The notes: generated by a model not told the origin, from the letters alone. A stretch of 64,000 bases of DNA from Sphingomonas montanisoli (GCF_008274695.1 NZ_VTOU01000001.1:496001-560000), one strand, 5' to 3'. Positions 1 through 9,474 are shown, counted from the first letter of the stretch. Made by a program: numbers and translations.

Positions 1-1
1 G

Positions 2-1681
2 CCCAGCGTCGATGCGCCTGCGCAGATCTTCACCGTTGCGTCGCTGCGCGTGCAGGAAATCAGCATCGGTATCCTTTCCGCCAGCCTGGTCCACGGTCTG
101 ATCCTGCCCGGATCGATCACGGGCGTGCTGCTGGCGCGGGTGGAGGCGATATTGCGCGATGCCGAACGCTGGTCGCGCGATGCGATCGCGACCGATCCGG
201 TTCCCGAGGTCGAACAGGAACGCCGCCGCCTCGCGCTGGACGTGACTGAGCTTCACCAACTTTCGATCCACCTGCCGTTCGACGTTTCGCGCCTCGCCCC
301 GCGCGTCCGCACCGTGCGTGCGCTGCAGGACCAGCTGTCGATGCTGCTCCCGCTGGGCGCGGCGGTGCAGGATAGGCTGGAGAATGTGCGGCGCGAAGGC
401 GGCGAAGCCTCGCCCGAGATCGCCGCCCTGCTCGACGACGTTCGCGACTGGCTTGCCGCGCCGGGCGACGATCGCGACACCCGTACCGCTATCACAGCCG
501 AGCTGATCGCGCGGTGCCGCGCGCTCGAGCCCGATGCCGGCCCCGATATGTCGTGGCGCGAGATGCTGCGGCTGAGCCTGCTCGCCCGCCTCGCCGCGCT
601 TGTCGAGGTGCATCGCGATTGCCGCGACCTGCGCGATCAGCTCGTCACCCACAGCCGCCGCCCCGTTACCGCGCGCGTGGGCGAATTGCTCGAAGGCCGC
701 CGCAACCGCGAGCTGCATCGCGATTATGCCGGCGCCGTACGTGGGGCGTTCAGCGCGTTCGTCACCCTGCTGGTCGGCTGCGCCCTGTGGATCGGCAGCG
801 GATGGAAGGATGCGAGCACCGCCGTGATGCTCGCTGGCGTCTTCCTCGCCCTGTTCTCGGCCTTCGAAAATCCGGCCGCGCCGCTCAAGGCGTTCTGGAT
901 CGGCACGCTGATCGCATCGGTGGTGGGCGCGATCTATGGCTATGCGATCCTGCCGCGCCTCGACGGATTTCCAATGCTGGCGGCCGCACTCGCGCCCGCC
1001 TTGCTCATCGGCGGCGCGTTCATGGCCTCGCCGCGTTATGGCGGGATCGCGCTGCCGGCGATGATGGGGCTGGGCAGCCCTGCGCTGATCGAGGCGCGCT
1101 ACGTCAACGAGTTCGCGATCTTCGCCAACGGATCGATCGCACAGCTGGTTGGCATCTGGTTCGCGATCGTGATGGTCGGCCTGCTCCAGTCGGCGGGGGC
1201 CGAGGGCGCGATCCGCCGCACGATCCGCGCCGGCTGGGCCGATATCGCGGCGCGCGCTAACCTTATGTCCGCGCCCGATCTGCGCGGCTGGATCAACCGG
1301 ATGCTCGATCGGATCGGCCTGCTCGCCCCGCGCCTCGCCGCGATCGGCAAGGATGGCGGCGCCCCGCTTTATGATGCGCTGCGCGATCTGCGCACCGGCA
1401 TCGCGATCGGCGAATTGCGCCAGTTGCGGCTCGGTCTGTCCGCCGCGCAGTCCGCGCCGCTGACGCGGGTGCTGGCCGATGTCGGCGATCATTATCGCCG
1501 GCTCGATCCAGCTGCTCCCGAACCGGCTGACCCGACATTGTTGCGCGATATCGACGGCGCGATGGACGTGATGGCGAACGACGTCACCCCCGCCACGCGG
1601 CGCGACGGAACGCTGGCACTCGTATCCTTACGCCGCAACCTGTTCCCCGATGCCCCCGCCTACAGAAGGATCGCCGCATGA
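2..1681 (+). CDS. FUSC/AaeB-type efflux inner-membrane protein (3' part)
   Basis: Membrane subunit of an aromatic-acid or drug efflux pump of the FUSC/AaeB family. The frame is open from the first bases of the window, so the N-terminal membrane block lies outside it. The GTG at position 50 is not a convincing start, because the residues before it run smoothly into family-typical sequence (ASLRVQEISIG). About 560 residues are visible: a long cytoplasmic helical region, then a second block of about five membrane segments (roughly residues 230-390 counted from position 50), then a C-terminal cytoplasmic domain. The stop overlaps the next ATG as ATGA, so translation is probably coupled. The neighbours (DUF1656, HlyD, NodT) are the standard partners. 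The substrate cannot be told from sequence. Confidence 0.85.
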   Translation, partial: PSVDAPAQIFTVASLRVQEISIGILSASLVHGLILPGSITGVLLARVEAILRDAERWSRDAIATDPVPEVEQERRRLALDVTELHQLSIHLPFDVSRLAPRVRTVRALQDQLSMLLPLGAAVQDRLENVRREGGEASPEIAALLDDVRDWLAAPGDDRDTRTAITAELIARCRALEPDAGPDMSWREMLRLSLLARLAALVEVHRDCRDLRDQLVTHSRRPVTARVGELLEGRRNRELHRDYAGAVRGAFSAFVTLLVGCALWIGSGWKDASTAVMLAGVFLALFSAFENPAAPLKAFWIGTLIASVVGAIYGYAILPRLDGFPMLAAALAPALLIGGAFMASPRYGGIALPAMMGLGSPALIEARYVNEFAIFANGSIAQLVGIWFAIVMVGLLQSAGAEGAIRRTIRAGWADIAARANLMSAPDLRGWINRMLDRIGLLAPRLAAIGKDGGAPLYDALRDLRTGIAIGELRQLRLGLSAAQSAPLTRVLADVGDHYRRLDPAAPEPADPTLLRDIDGAMDVMANDVTPATRRDGTLALVSLRRNLFPDAPAYRRIAA

Positions 1682-1893
1682 CCGGGGAAGTCTCGTTCGA
1701 CGGGGTGTTCGTGCCGACCCTGCTCGTCCTCGCGATGATCGCGTTGGGGGGCGCGTTCGTCGTCACCCGCCTGATCGGCGCCTTCGGCCTCTATCGCTTC
1801 GTCGCCTATCGCGCGCTCGTCGATCTCAGCCTGTTCGTACTGATCCTCGGCCTGCTCAGCATCCTCGTCCCCTCCTTCGGATATTCGCTATGA
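1678..1893 (+). CDS. DUF1656 small membrane protein (AaeX-like)
   Basis: A 71-residue protein with two predicted membrane helices (about residues 13-35 and 42-66). Small proteins of this family sit between the FUSC and HlyD genes in aae-type efflux operons; their exact role is unknown. Both ends overlap neighbours as ATGA, so it is translationally coupled to the FUSC gene before it and the HlyD gene after it. Length and position fit AaeX. The start is fixed by the overlap. Confidence 0.85.
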   Translation: MTGEVSFDGVFVPTLLVLAMIALGGAFVVTRLIGAFGLYRFVAYRALVDLSLFVLILGLLSILVPSFGYSL

Positions 1894-2774
1894 ACCGCCT
1901 TGCCGCCCTGCTGACCCGCAGCGCCGCCACGATCGTCATTGTCATCGCCGCCCTCTTTGTCGCGGTGTGGATGTGGACCCATTATGAGCGCAGCCCGTGG
2001 ACGCGCGACGGGCGCGTGCGGGCGGATGTGGTGCGGGTGACGCCCGATATCGGCGGGCTCGTCACATCGGTTTCGGTGCGCGACAATCAGGCGGTTAAGG
2101 CGAGCGATCCGTTATTCGTGATCGATACGCCCCGCTACGCGCTGGCGCTGCGCCAGGCCGAGGCGCAGGTGGCGAGCGCGCGGGCGACGCTGGGCCAGGC
2201 GCGGCGCACCGCGAAGCGCGACCTCGCGCTGGGCGATCTGGTCGCGACCGAAAGCCACGAACAGAATCTCGCCGCCGTCGCCACGGCCGAAGCCGCGCTC
2301 GCGCAGGCGATCAGCGCGCGCGACGCCGCCGCGCTCAACCTGAAGCGCACCCGCATCACCGCGTCAGTCAACGGCATCGTCACCAATCTCGATCTCCATC
2401 CGGGCGATTATGTCGCGGCGGGGCAGCAGGCGATGGCGGTGATCGACCGGGATTCGCTGCGCGTCGAAGGCTATTTCGAGGAAACCAAGCTACCGCTGAT
2501 CCGCATCGGCGCGCCGGTGCATGTGCGGCTGATGGGCGAGGCGAGCGACGTCACCGGCCATGTCGAAAGCATCGCTTATGGCATCAACGACACCAGCCGC
2601 ACCGACAGCGGCAATCTGCTTCCTTCGGTCGAGCCGACATTCTCGTGGGTGCGGCTGGCGCAGCGCATTCCGGTTCGCGTGCGGCTCGATCATGTGCCCG
2701 CCGACGTGCGCCTGATCGCGGGGCGGACGGCGACGGTGACGGTGGAGCCGGCGAAGGAGCAGCGTCATGACTAA
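1890..2774 (+). CDS. HlyD/EmrA-family periplasmic adaptor (AaeA-like)
   Basis: Membrane-fusion (adaptor) subunit of the efflux pump, 294 residues. It has one N-terminal membrane anchor (about residues 11-29), then a lipoyl/barrel-sandwich half starting near DGRVRADVVRV. An alpha-hairpin rich in Ala, Gln and Arg follows (about residues 85-150), then the second lipoyl half and a beta-barrel region ending in TVEPAKEQRHD. It should link the FUSC inner-membrane protein to the outer-membrane factor encoded next. The start was placed at the ATG overlapping the DUF1656 stop; the longer upstream frame overlaps that gene and is not plausible. Confidence 0.87.
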   Translation: MNRLAALLTRSAATIVIVIAALFVAVWMWTHYERSPWTRDGRVRADVVRVTPDIGGLVTSVSVRDNQAVKASDPLFVIDTPRYALALRQAEAQVASARATLGQARRTAKRDLALGDLVATESHEQNLAAVATAEAALAQAISARDAAALNLKRTRITASVNGIVTNLDLHPGDYVAAGQQAMAVIDRDSLRVEGYFEETKLPLIRIGAPVHVRLMGEASDVTGHVESIAYGINDTSRTDSGNLLPSVEPTFSWVRLAQRIPVRVRLDHVPADVRLIAGRTATVTVEPAKEQRHD

Positions 2775-4179
2775 GCCCCAGATCGCGCCGCTGCTGGCGC
2801 TGAGCCTCGCCGCCTGCGCGACCGCCGGGCCGAACTATCACGCGCCGACCCATTCGGCGGCGACCACGCCCGCTGCGACGGGGGCTTTCCATTCGGCGGC
2901 AGGTGCGGGTGTCGACGGTGCCGCCCCGCTGCCCGATCGCTGGTGGCGCCTCTACGACGATCCCAAACTCGATGCGCTCGTCGAACAGGCGCTCACCGCC
3001 AACACCGACCTGCGCGTCGCCGATGCTAATATTGCGCGCGCCGAAGCCGTACTGCGCGAGGCGCAGGCCGGGCGCACGATCTCCACCTCGATCGGCGCGA
3101 GCGCGACGCTGGCGCGCGCATCGGGCACCGGCCAGCCGCTGCCCGGCACCGTCGCCGACAATCTGGGGCTGAGCGCATCCTATCCGCTCGACCTCAACGG
3201 CCGGATCAAGCGCGCGATCGAGGCGAGCAACGCCGATGTCGAGGAAACCGAGGCGGCGCGCGACTATGTCCGCGTCAGCGTCGCCGCCGCGACAGCGCGC
3301 GCCTATACGCAGGTCTGCGCCGCCAATTACCTGCTGGGCGTCAACCGGCATGTCGTGGGGCTCCAGCGCGACACGCTCGACGCGACGCGACGCCTTGCCA
3401 CCAACGGACGCGGCACGGCGTTCGACGTGAGCCGCGCGGAAGCGGCGGTCGATGCGAGCGAGGCCGCCCTCCCCTCCTTCGAAGGCCAGCGACAGACCGC
3501 GCTCTATCTGCTCGCCACCCTGCTCGGCCGCGCACCCGCCGATTTTCCCCTCGACATCGCCGATTGCGCGACCCTGCCAATGATCGCTCGTCCCCTTCCT
3601 GTCGGTGATGGCGCCGCCCTGATCCGCCGCCGGCCCGATATCCGGCAGGCCGAACGCAGCATCGCGGCTGCCACGGCGCGTGTCGGTGTCGCGACCGCCG
3701 ATCTCTATCCGCAGATCAGCATCGGCGGATCTCTGGGACTGAACGGCCCGCTCAAGGATATCGGCAGCGGCACATCGTTCGGCTTCAGCCTCGGCCCGCT
3801 GCTCAGCTGGTCCTTCCCCAACCGCCCTGTCGTTCGCGCCCGGATCGCGCAGGCCGATGCGCAGGTGCAGGCCGATCTCGCGGGTTTCGACGGCACGGTG
3901 CTGGAGGCGCTGCGCCAGACCGAGACCGCGCTCGAAACCTATCGCCGCGACACACAGCGCGCCGATGCGCTCATCCGCGCGAGCAATGCGGCGGCGCTGT
4001 CTGCCGACCAGGCGAGCAAGCTGTTCCGTTTCGGCCGGGGCGACTTCCTCTCGCTGCTCGACGCGCAGCGCAGCTATGCGAGCGCGGAGGTGACGAGCGC
4101 TTCGGCAAAGGCACAGCTCACGCTCGATCAGATCGCGATCTTCATGGCGCTGGGCGGCGGTTGGACCGACGTCGGCTAA
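2767..4179 (+). CDS. NodT-type RND outer-membrane efflux lipoprotein
   Basis: Outer-membrane channel protein of the TolC/OprM/NodT group, 470 residues. The N-terminus is a lipoprotein signal with lipobox LSLAAC (Cys17), followed by the family-typical GPNYHAP. Two repeated OEP domains follow, with long Ala-rich coiled-coil helices. The gene overlaps the HlyD adaptor by 8 bp, so this operon carries its own outer-membrane component. The E. coli aaeXAB operon does not and relies on TolC. The gene ends 11 bp before the convergent gene at 4191. Confidence 0.9.
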   Translation: MTKPQIAPLLALSLAACATAGPNYHAPTHSAATTPAATGAFHSAAGAGVDGAAPLPDRWWRLYDDPKLDALVEQALTANTDLRVADANIARAEAVLREAQAGRTISTSIGASATLARASGTGQPLPGTVADNLGLSASYPLDLNGRIKRAIEASNADVEETEAARDYVRVSVAAATARAYTQVCAANYLLGVNRHVVGLQRDTLDATRRLATNGRGTAFDVSRAEAAVDASEAALPSFEGQRQTALYLLATLLGRAPADFPLDIADCATLPMIARPLPVGDGAALIRRRPDIRQAERSIAAATARVGVATADLYPQISIGGSLGLNGPLKDIGSGTSFGFSLGPLLSWSFPNRPVVRARIAQADAQVQADLAGFDGTVLEALRQTETALETYRRDTQRADALIRASNAAALSADQASKLFRFGRGDFLSLLDAQRSYASAEVTSASAKAQLTLDQIAIFMALGGGWTDVG

Positions 4180-4190
4180 AAGCGTAATAT

Positions 4191-5753
4191 TTATATCGCC
4201 CTGCGCGGGCCCGGCATTCGTGACCTCAACTCTATTTTGCCGACGTTGAACCTCGTGGGGTAATTCGCCGCAATCCAGGCCGCAAGCTTGGGTGTCCGCA
4301 CATCCAGCCCGCGGCCATCGATCACCTCGAACCAGTCGCCAGACCTTGAGACGATTAACGGTGGGCGCGCCTTGGCGAGGTCCTCTATGATTTGCGTTTC
4401 CGCAGTCCCGCTTGCGTAGAGGGGCATCATCACGGTCGAGCAGGGCTTGCGCGAACTCAGTTGGTAGAGGCCCGCCGCATTGTTGAGGACATAGGTACAA
4501 TCGGGATTGGACAGTCGCAACAACGAGGCCACCGAACGAACATCTGGTTCGACGAGGTCGATGTCACGCGGTAACCCGCCGAGCAGCAGACCATGCAGAT
4601 TGGGTGCGGCAGCACCTCTCAGTCCTCCAAAAAGAGGATAATCCGTTGTAATTAAAACCAACCCAATTGCGTAAATGGCCAAGCTTGCTGGACGCAACAC
4701 AGCGGTGCGAGTAGGCGCAGGCCGGTGGCTTTGGAGAACAACGGCCAACAAAACCAGATATGGTATGGCGAAGCTCAGATGGACCTGGTCATAACGCTGC
4801 ATGGTTTGCATCAGCGTCAGCGCGCATATAGCGGCCAGAAAAGCTAGTATTGGTACGATTTCGGATCGCGACTGACGATGCCATGACTTCCAACCGAACC
4901 ATAAAGTGCCAATCAGGAGCGGCGCGGCAAAAGAATAGAATATAAAAGCGCGAAGCATTCCTAACGACGCCCGGACACCAAAAGCCCAAATTTCGCCATG
5001 CATGATCCAGTAGAGAACGTTAGCTGTATGTGTGCGAGCCATGTCCAGATCGGCCCCGACCAGTAGCGCCAGACCAATCCCCAACCCGCTGCTAGCGGCG
5101 ATACTCTTACGCCGACCCGCTCCCGCCACTGCCGTTACGATGATATACGTGATGACGGCTAAGATGTTCGCCAGTCCGCGGTTATACGCGAAGAACATTG
5201 TCGACCCCGCGACCAATCCGCCGAGAAAGGACAGCAGTAGACCTGCCTTCCCGCCACGGCCCGCCGCCAGCAGCAGGAACAGGATGGTTGTCAGCGGCCA
5301 AACGTCCCGTATCGCTGGCGCGCCTTGTTGGATATTGACGATGGTGTCGCGCGTGCCATTGATCGCCAGCATCAAGATGATGGCGATCACTCCCGCAAAC
5401 GCCCGACTCCGATGGCGCGGGGCAGCGGCCATCGCGCAAAGGAAAAAGAGCACACCCGCAAGCGCCGTGAAGCCGCTATTGATCGCACGCGTACAGACGA
5501 GCAGCGCGCCCGGACAATGGGTCGCGGCGAATTGGGCCGGCCAGTAATCCATCTGCCCGTGGATCAGCAGTGGCGATGCGTGCGCCGTTTCGAAGTATAA
5601 GTGGGGCGAAAGGTATTCGCCCTCGTGAAAGAGGTCCGTCCAGCTGGTATCCAGCGGAAGGCGGAAGGATGTGTACAGCGCCACCAAAAGCGCCGCCAAG
5701 GATAGGAGCGCAAAGCAGCTGCCTCGCACCAGTGGCCCGCCCGGTGCAATCAT
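4191..5753 (-). CDS. polytopic membrane protein, possibly GT-C-like, of unusual composition
   Basis: A 520-residue protein with about ten hydrophobic segments and a soluble C-terminal part (about residues 390-520). I do not recognise the family with certainty. The layout (N-terminal helix, then an acidic loop FHEGEYL, many helices, C-terminal soluble domain) resembles lipid-linked-sugar glycosyltransferases of the GT-C fold; this is inference. Its DNA is visibly more AT-rich than its neighbours, with runs such as the segment 4640-4680, and has less of the strong G/C bias at third codon positions. This suggests recent acquisition. It lies 48 bp downstream of rnr on the same strand and has no clear ribosome-binding site. 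Confidence 0.6.
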   Translation of the reverse strand: MIAPGGPLVRGSCFALLSLAALLVALYTSFRLPLDTSWTDLFHEGEYLSPHLYFETAHASPLLIHGQMDYWPAQFAATHCPGALLVCTRAINSGFTALAGVLFFLCAMAAAPRHRSRAFAGVIAIILMLAINGTRDTIVNIQQGAPAIRDVWPLTTILFLLLAAGRGGKAGLLLSFLGGLVAGSTMFFAYNRGLANILAVITYIIVTAVAGAGRRKSIAASSGLGIGLALLVGADLDMARTHTANVLYWIMHGEIWAFGVRASLGMLRAFIFYSFAAPLLIGTLWFGWKSWHRQSRSEIVPILAFLAAICALTLMQTMQRYDQVHLSFAIPYLVLLAVVLQSHRPAPTRTAVLRPASLAIYAIGLVLITTDYPLFGGLRGAAAPNLHGLLLGGLPRDIDLVEPDVRSVASLLRLSNPDCTYVLNNAAGLYQLSSRKPCSTVMMPLYASGTAETQIIEDLAKARPPLIVSRSGDWFEVIDGRGLDVRTPKLAAWIAANYPTRFNVGKIELRSRMPGPRRAI

Positions 5754-5801
5754 TTCTGCAGCAGCGCTTGAAATGCCCGCCCCACCATTGCGTTCAGCCT
5801 T

Positions 5802-8081
5802 CTAACGCTTCCGTCCCTGGTGGCGGATGTTGCTGGGCCGCCCGCGCCGGCCCATCGGCAGGCGCTTGCGATCCTTGCCACCACGCCGGGGGGCCGTGCC
5901 GCTTACGCCGCCTTCCTCCAGCTCAAACCGGAGTGATCCGGTGATCGGGCTGGCTTCGGCGAGGCGTAACTTCAGGCGCATGCCGGGCGAATAGGTTTCG
6001 CCGCTCTCCTCGCCGATCAGCGACTGCGATTTCTCGTCGTAGCGGAAATATTCGGTGCCAAGGGTCGAGACCGGCACCAGCCCGTCGCCGCCGATCGTCT
6101 CCACCGTCGCGAAGAAGCCGAAGGGCTGAACCCCGGTGATCCGCGTGTCCATCAACTCGCCGACATGCTGGCTCAGATAGGCCGCGACATAGCGGTCGAT
6201 CGTGTCGCGTTCGGCCTCCATCGCGCGCCGCTCGGCCTGGCTGATCGCCTCGCCCAACGCGGTCATGCGATCAGCCTCGTCGCTGGTGAGCTTGGTCGAG
6301 GCCGGAATGTCGACCTTGCCGCCGCCCTTCAGACGCGGAGCGCCGCATTCGAGGCCATAGGCGCCGACAAGCGAGCGATGCACGATCAGGTCCGAATAGC
6401 GCCGGATCGGCGAGGTGAAATGCGCGTAGCTGCCCAAAGCCAGGCCGAAATGGCCGGTATTGGTGGGCGCGTAATAAGCCTGCGTCTGCGAACGCAGCAC
6501 CTGTTCCATGATCTGCGGCTTCACCGTCTCGTCGGGGATCTTCGCGATGATGTGGTTGAAGGTGGACGGCCTCACCACCTGCCCCAGCGCGAACTCCATG
6601 CCGAAGGTGGCGAGATAATCCTTGAGCGCGACGAGCTTCTCGCGGCTCGGCGTTTCGTGGTCGCGATACATGACCGGCGCCTTCTTCGCCTCGAGCGCCT
6701 TGGCGGCGGCGACGTTGGCCGCGATCATATAATCTTCGACCAGCTTGTGCGCATCGAGCCGCTCGCGCGCCGCGACCGACATGATCCGCCCCTTCTCGTC
6801 GAGCACGACGCGCCGTTCGGGCAGATCGAGCTCGAGCGGCTCGCGCTTCTGCCGCGCGGCATAGAGCGCCTTCCAGCAGGCCCATAGCGGCTTGAGCGCG
6901 ATTTCGGTCAGCGGATGCAGGATCTTGCCGTCGATCGCGGCCTGCGCATCCTCATAGGGAATGTTCGCGGCAATGCGGACGACCGCACGGGTGAAGCGCC
7001 AAGCCTTGATCGTGCCGCTCGCCGTGATAGTCATGTGGCAGACCATCGCCGCGCGATCCTGATCCTGCTTCAAAGAGCAGATGTCGGCGGACAATTCCTC
7101 GGGCAACATCGGGACGACGCGATCGGGAAAATAGACGCTGTTGCCGCGCTTCTTCGCTTCGCGATCAATTGCGGAGCCGGGGCGGACGTAGAAGGAGACG
7201 TCGGCGATCGCGACGATCGCCTGGAAGCCGCCGGGGTTGGAGGGATCGCTGTCGGGCGTCGCCCAGATCGCGTCGTCATGATCGCGCGCGTCGACCGGAT
7301 CGATCGCGACGATCGGCACGTCGCGCAAATCCTCGCGCCCATCCCCCAGTTCGAGCTTGGGAACGATCTTCGCTTCCTCGATCACGCTTTCGGGGAAGAC
7401 ATCGGGGATGCCGAGCTTGTGGATCGCGACGAGGCTGAAGCTGCGCGGGGCGAAGGGATCGCCCAGCCGCTCGACCACGCGCGCGGTGATCCGCGGCGGG
7501 CGGCCCGCCTTTTCGGCGAGGACGAGATCGCCTGCTTCGGCATCGCCCGCGTCCGACACCATCGTCTCGCGCCGTTCGCGTTTGTCGACGGGACGGAGCC
7601 AAAGCTTGTCGCCCTCGCGGTGAAGGATGCCCAGCATCTGCTCGGATGTCTTGGCGAGCCGCTTCATCGGATGCGCGACCCAACCGCGCCCGGCCTCCTC
7701 CGTCCGCACCAGCAGCCGATCGCCGACGCCCAACGCCGCACCCTTGCCGCGCATCTCGCGCACGCGCAGTTGCGGCGGCGCGCCGTCGCCATGCCAGGTT
7801 TCGGGCACGCCCAGCGCGATCCCCTCGTCTGTGATGTCGGTGACGCGGATCACCGTGACCTTGGGAATGCCGCCCATCTTGTGGAAGGCGCGGCCCCGCG
7901 CGCTGTCGATCAGCCCCTCGTCGGCCATGTCCTTGAGCAACGCCTTGAGCAGAATCTTGTCCTGCGCATGCAGCGCGAACGCCTTGGCGATCTCGCGCTT
8001 CCCGGCGGGCGTGGGGGATTTCTGAATGAAGTCGAGGATCTGCTCTCGGGTCGGCAGACCGGGGCTGGGGCGTTTGGGCAT
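5802..8081 (-). CDS. rnr: ribonuclease R
   Basis: 3'-5' exoribonuclease of the RNB/RNase II superfamily that degrades structured RNA, 759 residues. The order is an N-terminal helix-turn-helix and cold-shock-like region, then the RNB catalytic domain with the acidic motif DPVDARDHDDAIWA (about residues 260-275), then a C-terminal S1 RNA-binding domain (about 640-720). It ends in a very basic tail typical of RNase R. The start was placed at MPKRPSPGLP (8081); the 13 extra upstream codons have no support. wecB lies upstream on the same strand, separated by a palindromic repeat. Confidence 0.93.
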   Translation of the reverse strand: MPKRPSPGLPTREQILDFIQKSPTPAGKREIAKAFALHAQDKILLKALLKDMADEGLIDSARGRAFHKMGGIPKVTVIRVTDITDEGIALGVPETWHGDGAPPQLRVREMRGKGAALGVGDRLLVRTEEAGRGWVAHPMKRLAKTSEQMLGILHREGDKLWLRPVDKRERRETMVSDAGDAEAGDLVLAEKAGRPPRITARVVERLGDPFAPRSFSLVAIHKLGIPDVFPESVIEEAKIVPKLELGDGREDLRDVPIVAIDPVDARDHDDAIWATPDSDPSNPGGFQAIVAIADVSFYVRPGSAIDREAKKRGNSVYFPDRVVPMLPEELSADICSLKQDQDRAAMVCHMTITASGTIKAWRFTRAVVRIAANIPYEDAQAAIDGKILHPLTEIALKPLWACWKALYAARQKREPLELDLPERRVVLDEKGRIMSVAARERLDAHKLVEDYMIAANVAAAKALEAKKAPVMYRDHETPSREKLVALKDYLATFGMEFALGQVVRPSTFNHIIAKIPDETVKPQIMEQVLRSQTQAYYAPTNTGHFGLALGSYAHFTSPIRRYSDLIVHRSLVGAYGLECGAPRLKGGGKVDIPASTKLTSDEADRMTALGEAISQAERRAMEAERDTIDRYVAAYLSQHVGELMDTRITGVQPFGFFATVETIGGDGLVPVSTLGTEYFRYDEKSQSLIGEESGETYSPGMRLKLRLAEASPITGSLRFELEEGGVSGTAPRRGGKDRKRLPMGRRGRPSNIRHQGRKR

Positions 8082-8128
8082 GGCCCTGTGTAGCAGGTCG
8101 CCACCCCAACGAAAGGCCAAGCCCCAAA

Positions 8129-8156
8129 CGTCATCCCAGCGGAGGCTGGGATGACG
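8129..8156. repeat. palindromic repeat, family A
   Basis: Perfect inverted repeat with 12-bp arms (CGTCATCCCAGC and its complement) around a 4-base GGAG loop, between wecB and rnr. Related copies lie at 53068-53151 and, as a variant, at 32107-32131. It resembles the REP-like intergenic elements common in sphingomonads and could also act as an RNA hairpin between the two genes. Confidence 0.85.
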
Positions 8157-8166
8157 GCTTTTGGCG

Positions 8167-9264
8167 TTACCCGAACGTCCGCTTCCGCAAATCCTCGACG
8201 CACCTGTGCGCGGTCTTGCCGTCCCAATTGTCCGGACGCTTGCGATCCTTTTTCGGCTGCGCGAGCGCGTCGAGCAGTTGGTCTAGCAGCGCCGGGGCCT
8301 TCACCAGTCGCGCGGTGCCTTCGCTGATCGTGATCGGCCGCTCGGTATTGTCGCGCAGCGTGAGGCACGGAATGCCGAGATAGGTAGTCTCTTCCTGGAT
8401 ACCGCCCGAATCGGTGACGACCGCGGCGGCGCCCGAGACGAGGCTCATGAAGGCGATATAGGCCTGCGGCCCGATCAGCCTGATCCCCGCAGCCTCCAGC
8501 TTCGCACGGCCTTCGTCGCCCAGCCGCTGGCTCGTGCGCGGATGGACCGGGAAGATCAGCGGCAGATGCATCTGCACCGCGATCAGCGCGTCGACCAGTT
8601 CGGCGAGCTTTTCGGGCACGTCGACATTGGACGGGCGGTGCAGCGTCACCACACCGTAACCGCCCTTCTGGAAGCCCAGTGCACCGGCGGCGTCGGCAGC
8701 CTCGATCGACGGGCGAACGAGTTCGTAGCTGTCCATCATGATGTTGCCGACGCGAGTGATCCGGCTTGCCGGGATCCCTTCCGCGATCAGGTTTTCGTCG
8801 GCATCGGGCGACGGCGTCCACAGCACGTCGGCAAGGACGTCGGTGACGAGGCGGTTGAGTTCCTCGGGCATGTCGCGGTCGCGGCTGCGCAGGCCGGCTT
8901 CGAGGTGGATCGTGGGGATGCGCAGCTTGCCCGCCGCCATCGCGCAGGCCGCCGTCGAGTTCACGTCGCCGACGACGATCAGCCAGTCGGGCCGCTCCTC
9001 CATCGCCAGCTTTTCATAAGCGATCATCACGCGCCCGGTCTGCTCCGCATGCGTCCCCGATCCGATGCCGAGATGATGATCGGGCGCGGGCAGACGCAAA
9101 TCGGCGAAGATGTCGTCGGACATCGCCGCATCATAATGCTGCCCGGTGTGGACGATGACGGGCACGAAGTCCTCCGTCGCCTTCAGCGCATGCCACAGCG
9201 GCGCCACCTTCATGAAATTGGGCCGCGCGGCGGCGATCAGGTGAACGCGGGCAGGACTGGACAT
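8167..9264 (-). CDS. wecB: non-hydrolysing UDP-N-acetylglucosamine 2-epimerase
   Basis: Interconverts UDP-GlcNAc and UDP-ManNAc for surface polysaccharide synthesis; cytoplasmic, 365 residues, normal length for the family. Visible family motifs are ARPNFMKVAPL at the N-terminus, HTGQHYD, GDVNSTAA, HLEAGLRSRD with PEELNR, then HPRT, and the substrate-binding TDSGGIQEETTYLG with TLRDNTERP. The start was placed at MSSPARVHL; the longer frame runs back through repeat DNA. No other polysaccharide genes are adjacent. Confidence 0.92.
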   Translation of the reverse strand: MSSPARVHLIAAARPNFMKVAPLWHALKATEDFVPVIVHTGQHYDAAMSDDIFADLRLPAPDHHLGIGSGTHAEQTGRVMIAYEKLAMEERPDWLIVVGDVNSTAACAMAAGKLRIPTIHLEAGLRSRDRDMPEELNRLVTDVLADVLWTPSPDADENLIAEGIPASRITRVGNIMMDSYELVRPSIEAADAAGALGFQKGGYGVVTLHRPSNVDVPEKLAELVDALIAVQMHLPLIFPVHPRTSQRLGDEGRAKLEAAGIRLIGPQAYIAFMSLVSGAAAVVTDSGGIQEETTYLGIPCLTLRDNTERPITISEGTARLVKAPALLDQLLDALAQPKKDRKRPDNWDGKTAHRCVEDLRKRTFG

Positions 9265-9343
9265 GTACGAAGGCTCCCCAAGATAGGGCCGGTATAGGGG
9301 GAAGCGTTGGGGCGGCCAACACCCTCTGCTCGCAACCTCTCCT

Positions 9344-9434
9344 CCACTCGTCATTGCGAGGAGCCAAAGGCGACGCGGCAATCCACTCCGAAGTTCGGAA
9401 TGGATTGCTTCGCTACGCTCGCAATGACGAGTGG
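9344..9434. repeat. palindromic repeat, family C
   Basis: Long inverted repeat. The outer arms are 17 bp (9344-9360 and 9418-9434, containing CGTCATTGCGAG). An inner dyad, GCAATCC...GGATTGC, spans about 9378-9408. A second, more diverged copy is at 51565-51673. It lies between divergently transcribed wecB and the DUF2946 gene. No gene is encoded, although reading frames run through it. Confidence 0.85.
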
Positions 9435-9459
9435 GGAGAGAAACAGCGAGGACGAGAGG

Positions 9460-9474
9460 TGGACAAGTTGTCCA
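9460..9474. promoter_or_regulatory. 15-bp operator-like palindrome TGGACAAGTTGTCCA
   Basis: Perfect palindrome around a central G, 39 bp before the start of the DUF2946 gene that opens the TonB-receptor operon. The position suits a repressor or activator site. The regulator is unknown and no regulator gene is adjacent. No matching -10 element was clear. Confidence 0.4.

Noticed and set aside
2584-4500. Long open frame (638 codons) on the minus strand opposite nodT
   Set aside because: Arg/Gly/Ala-rich product with no family features, fully antisense to a clear NodT gene; a GC-rich shadow frame.
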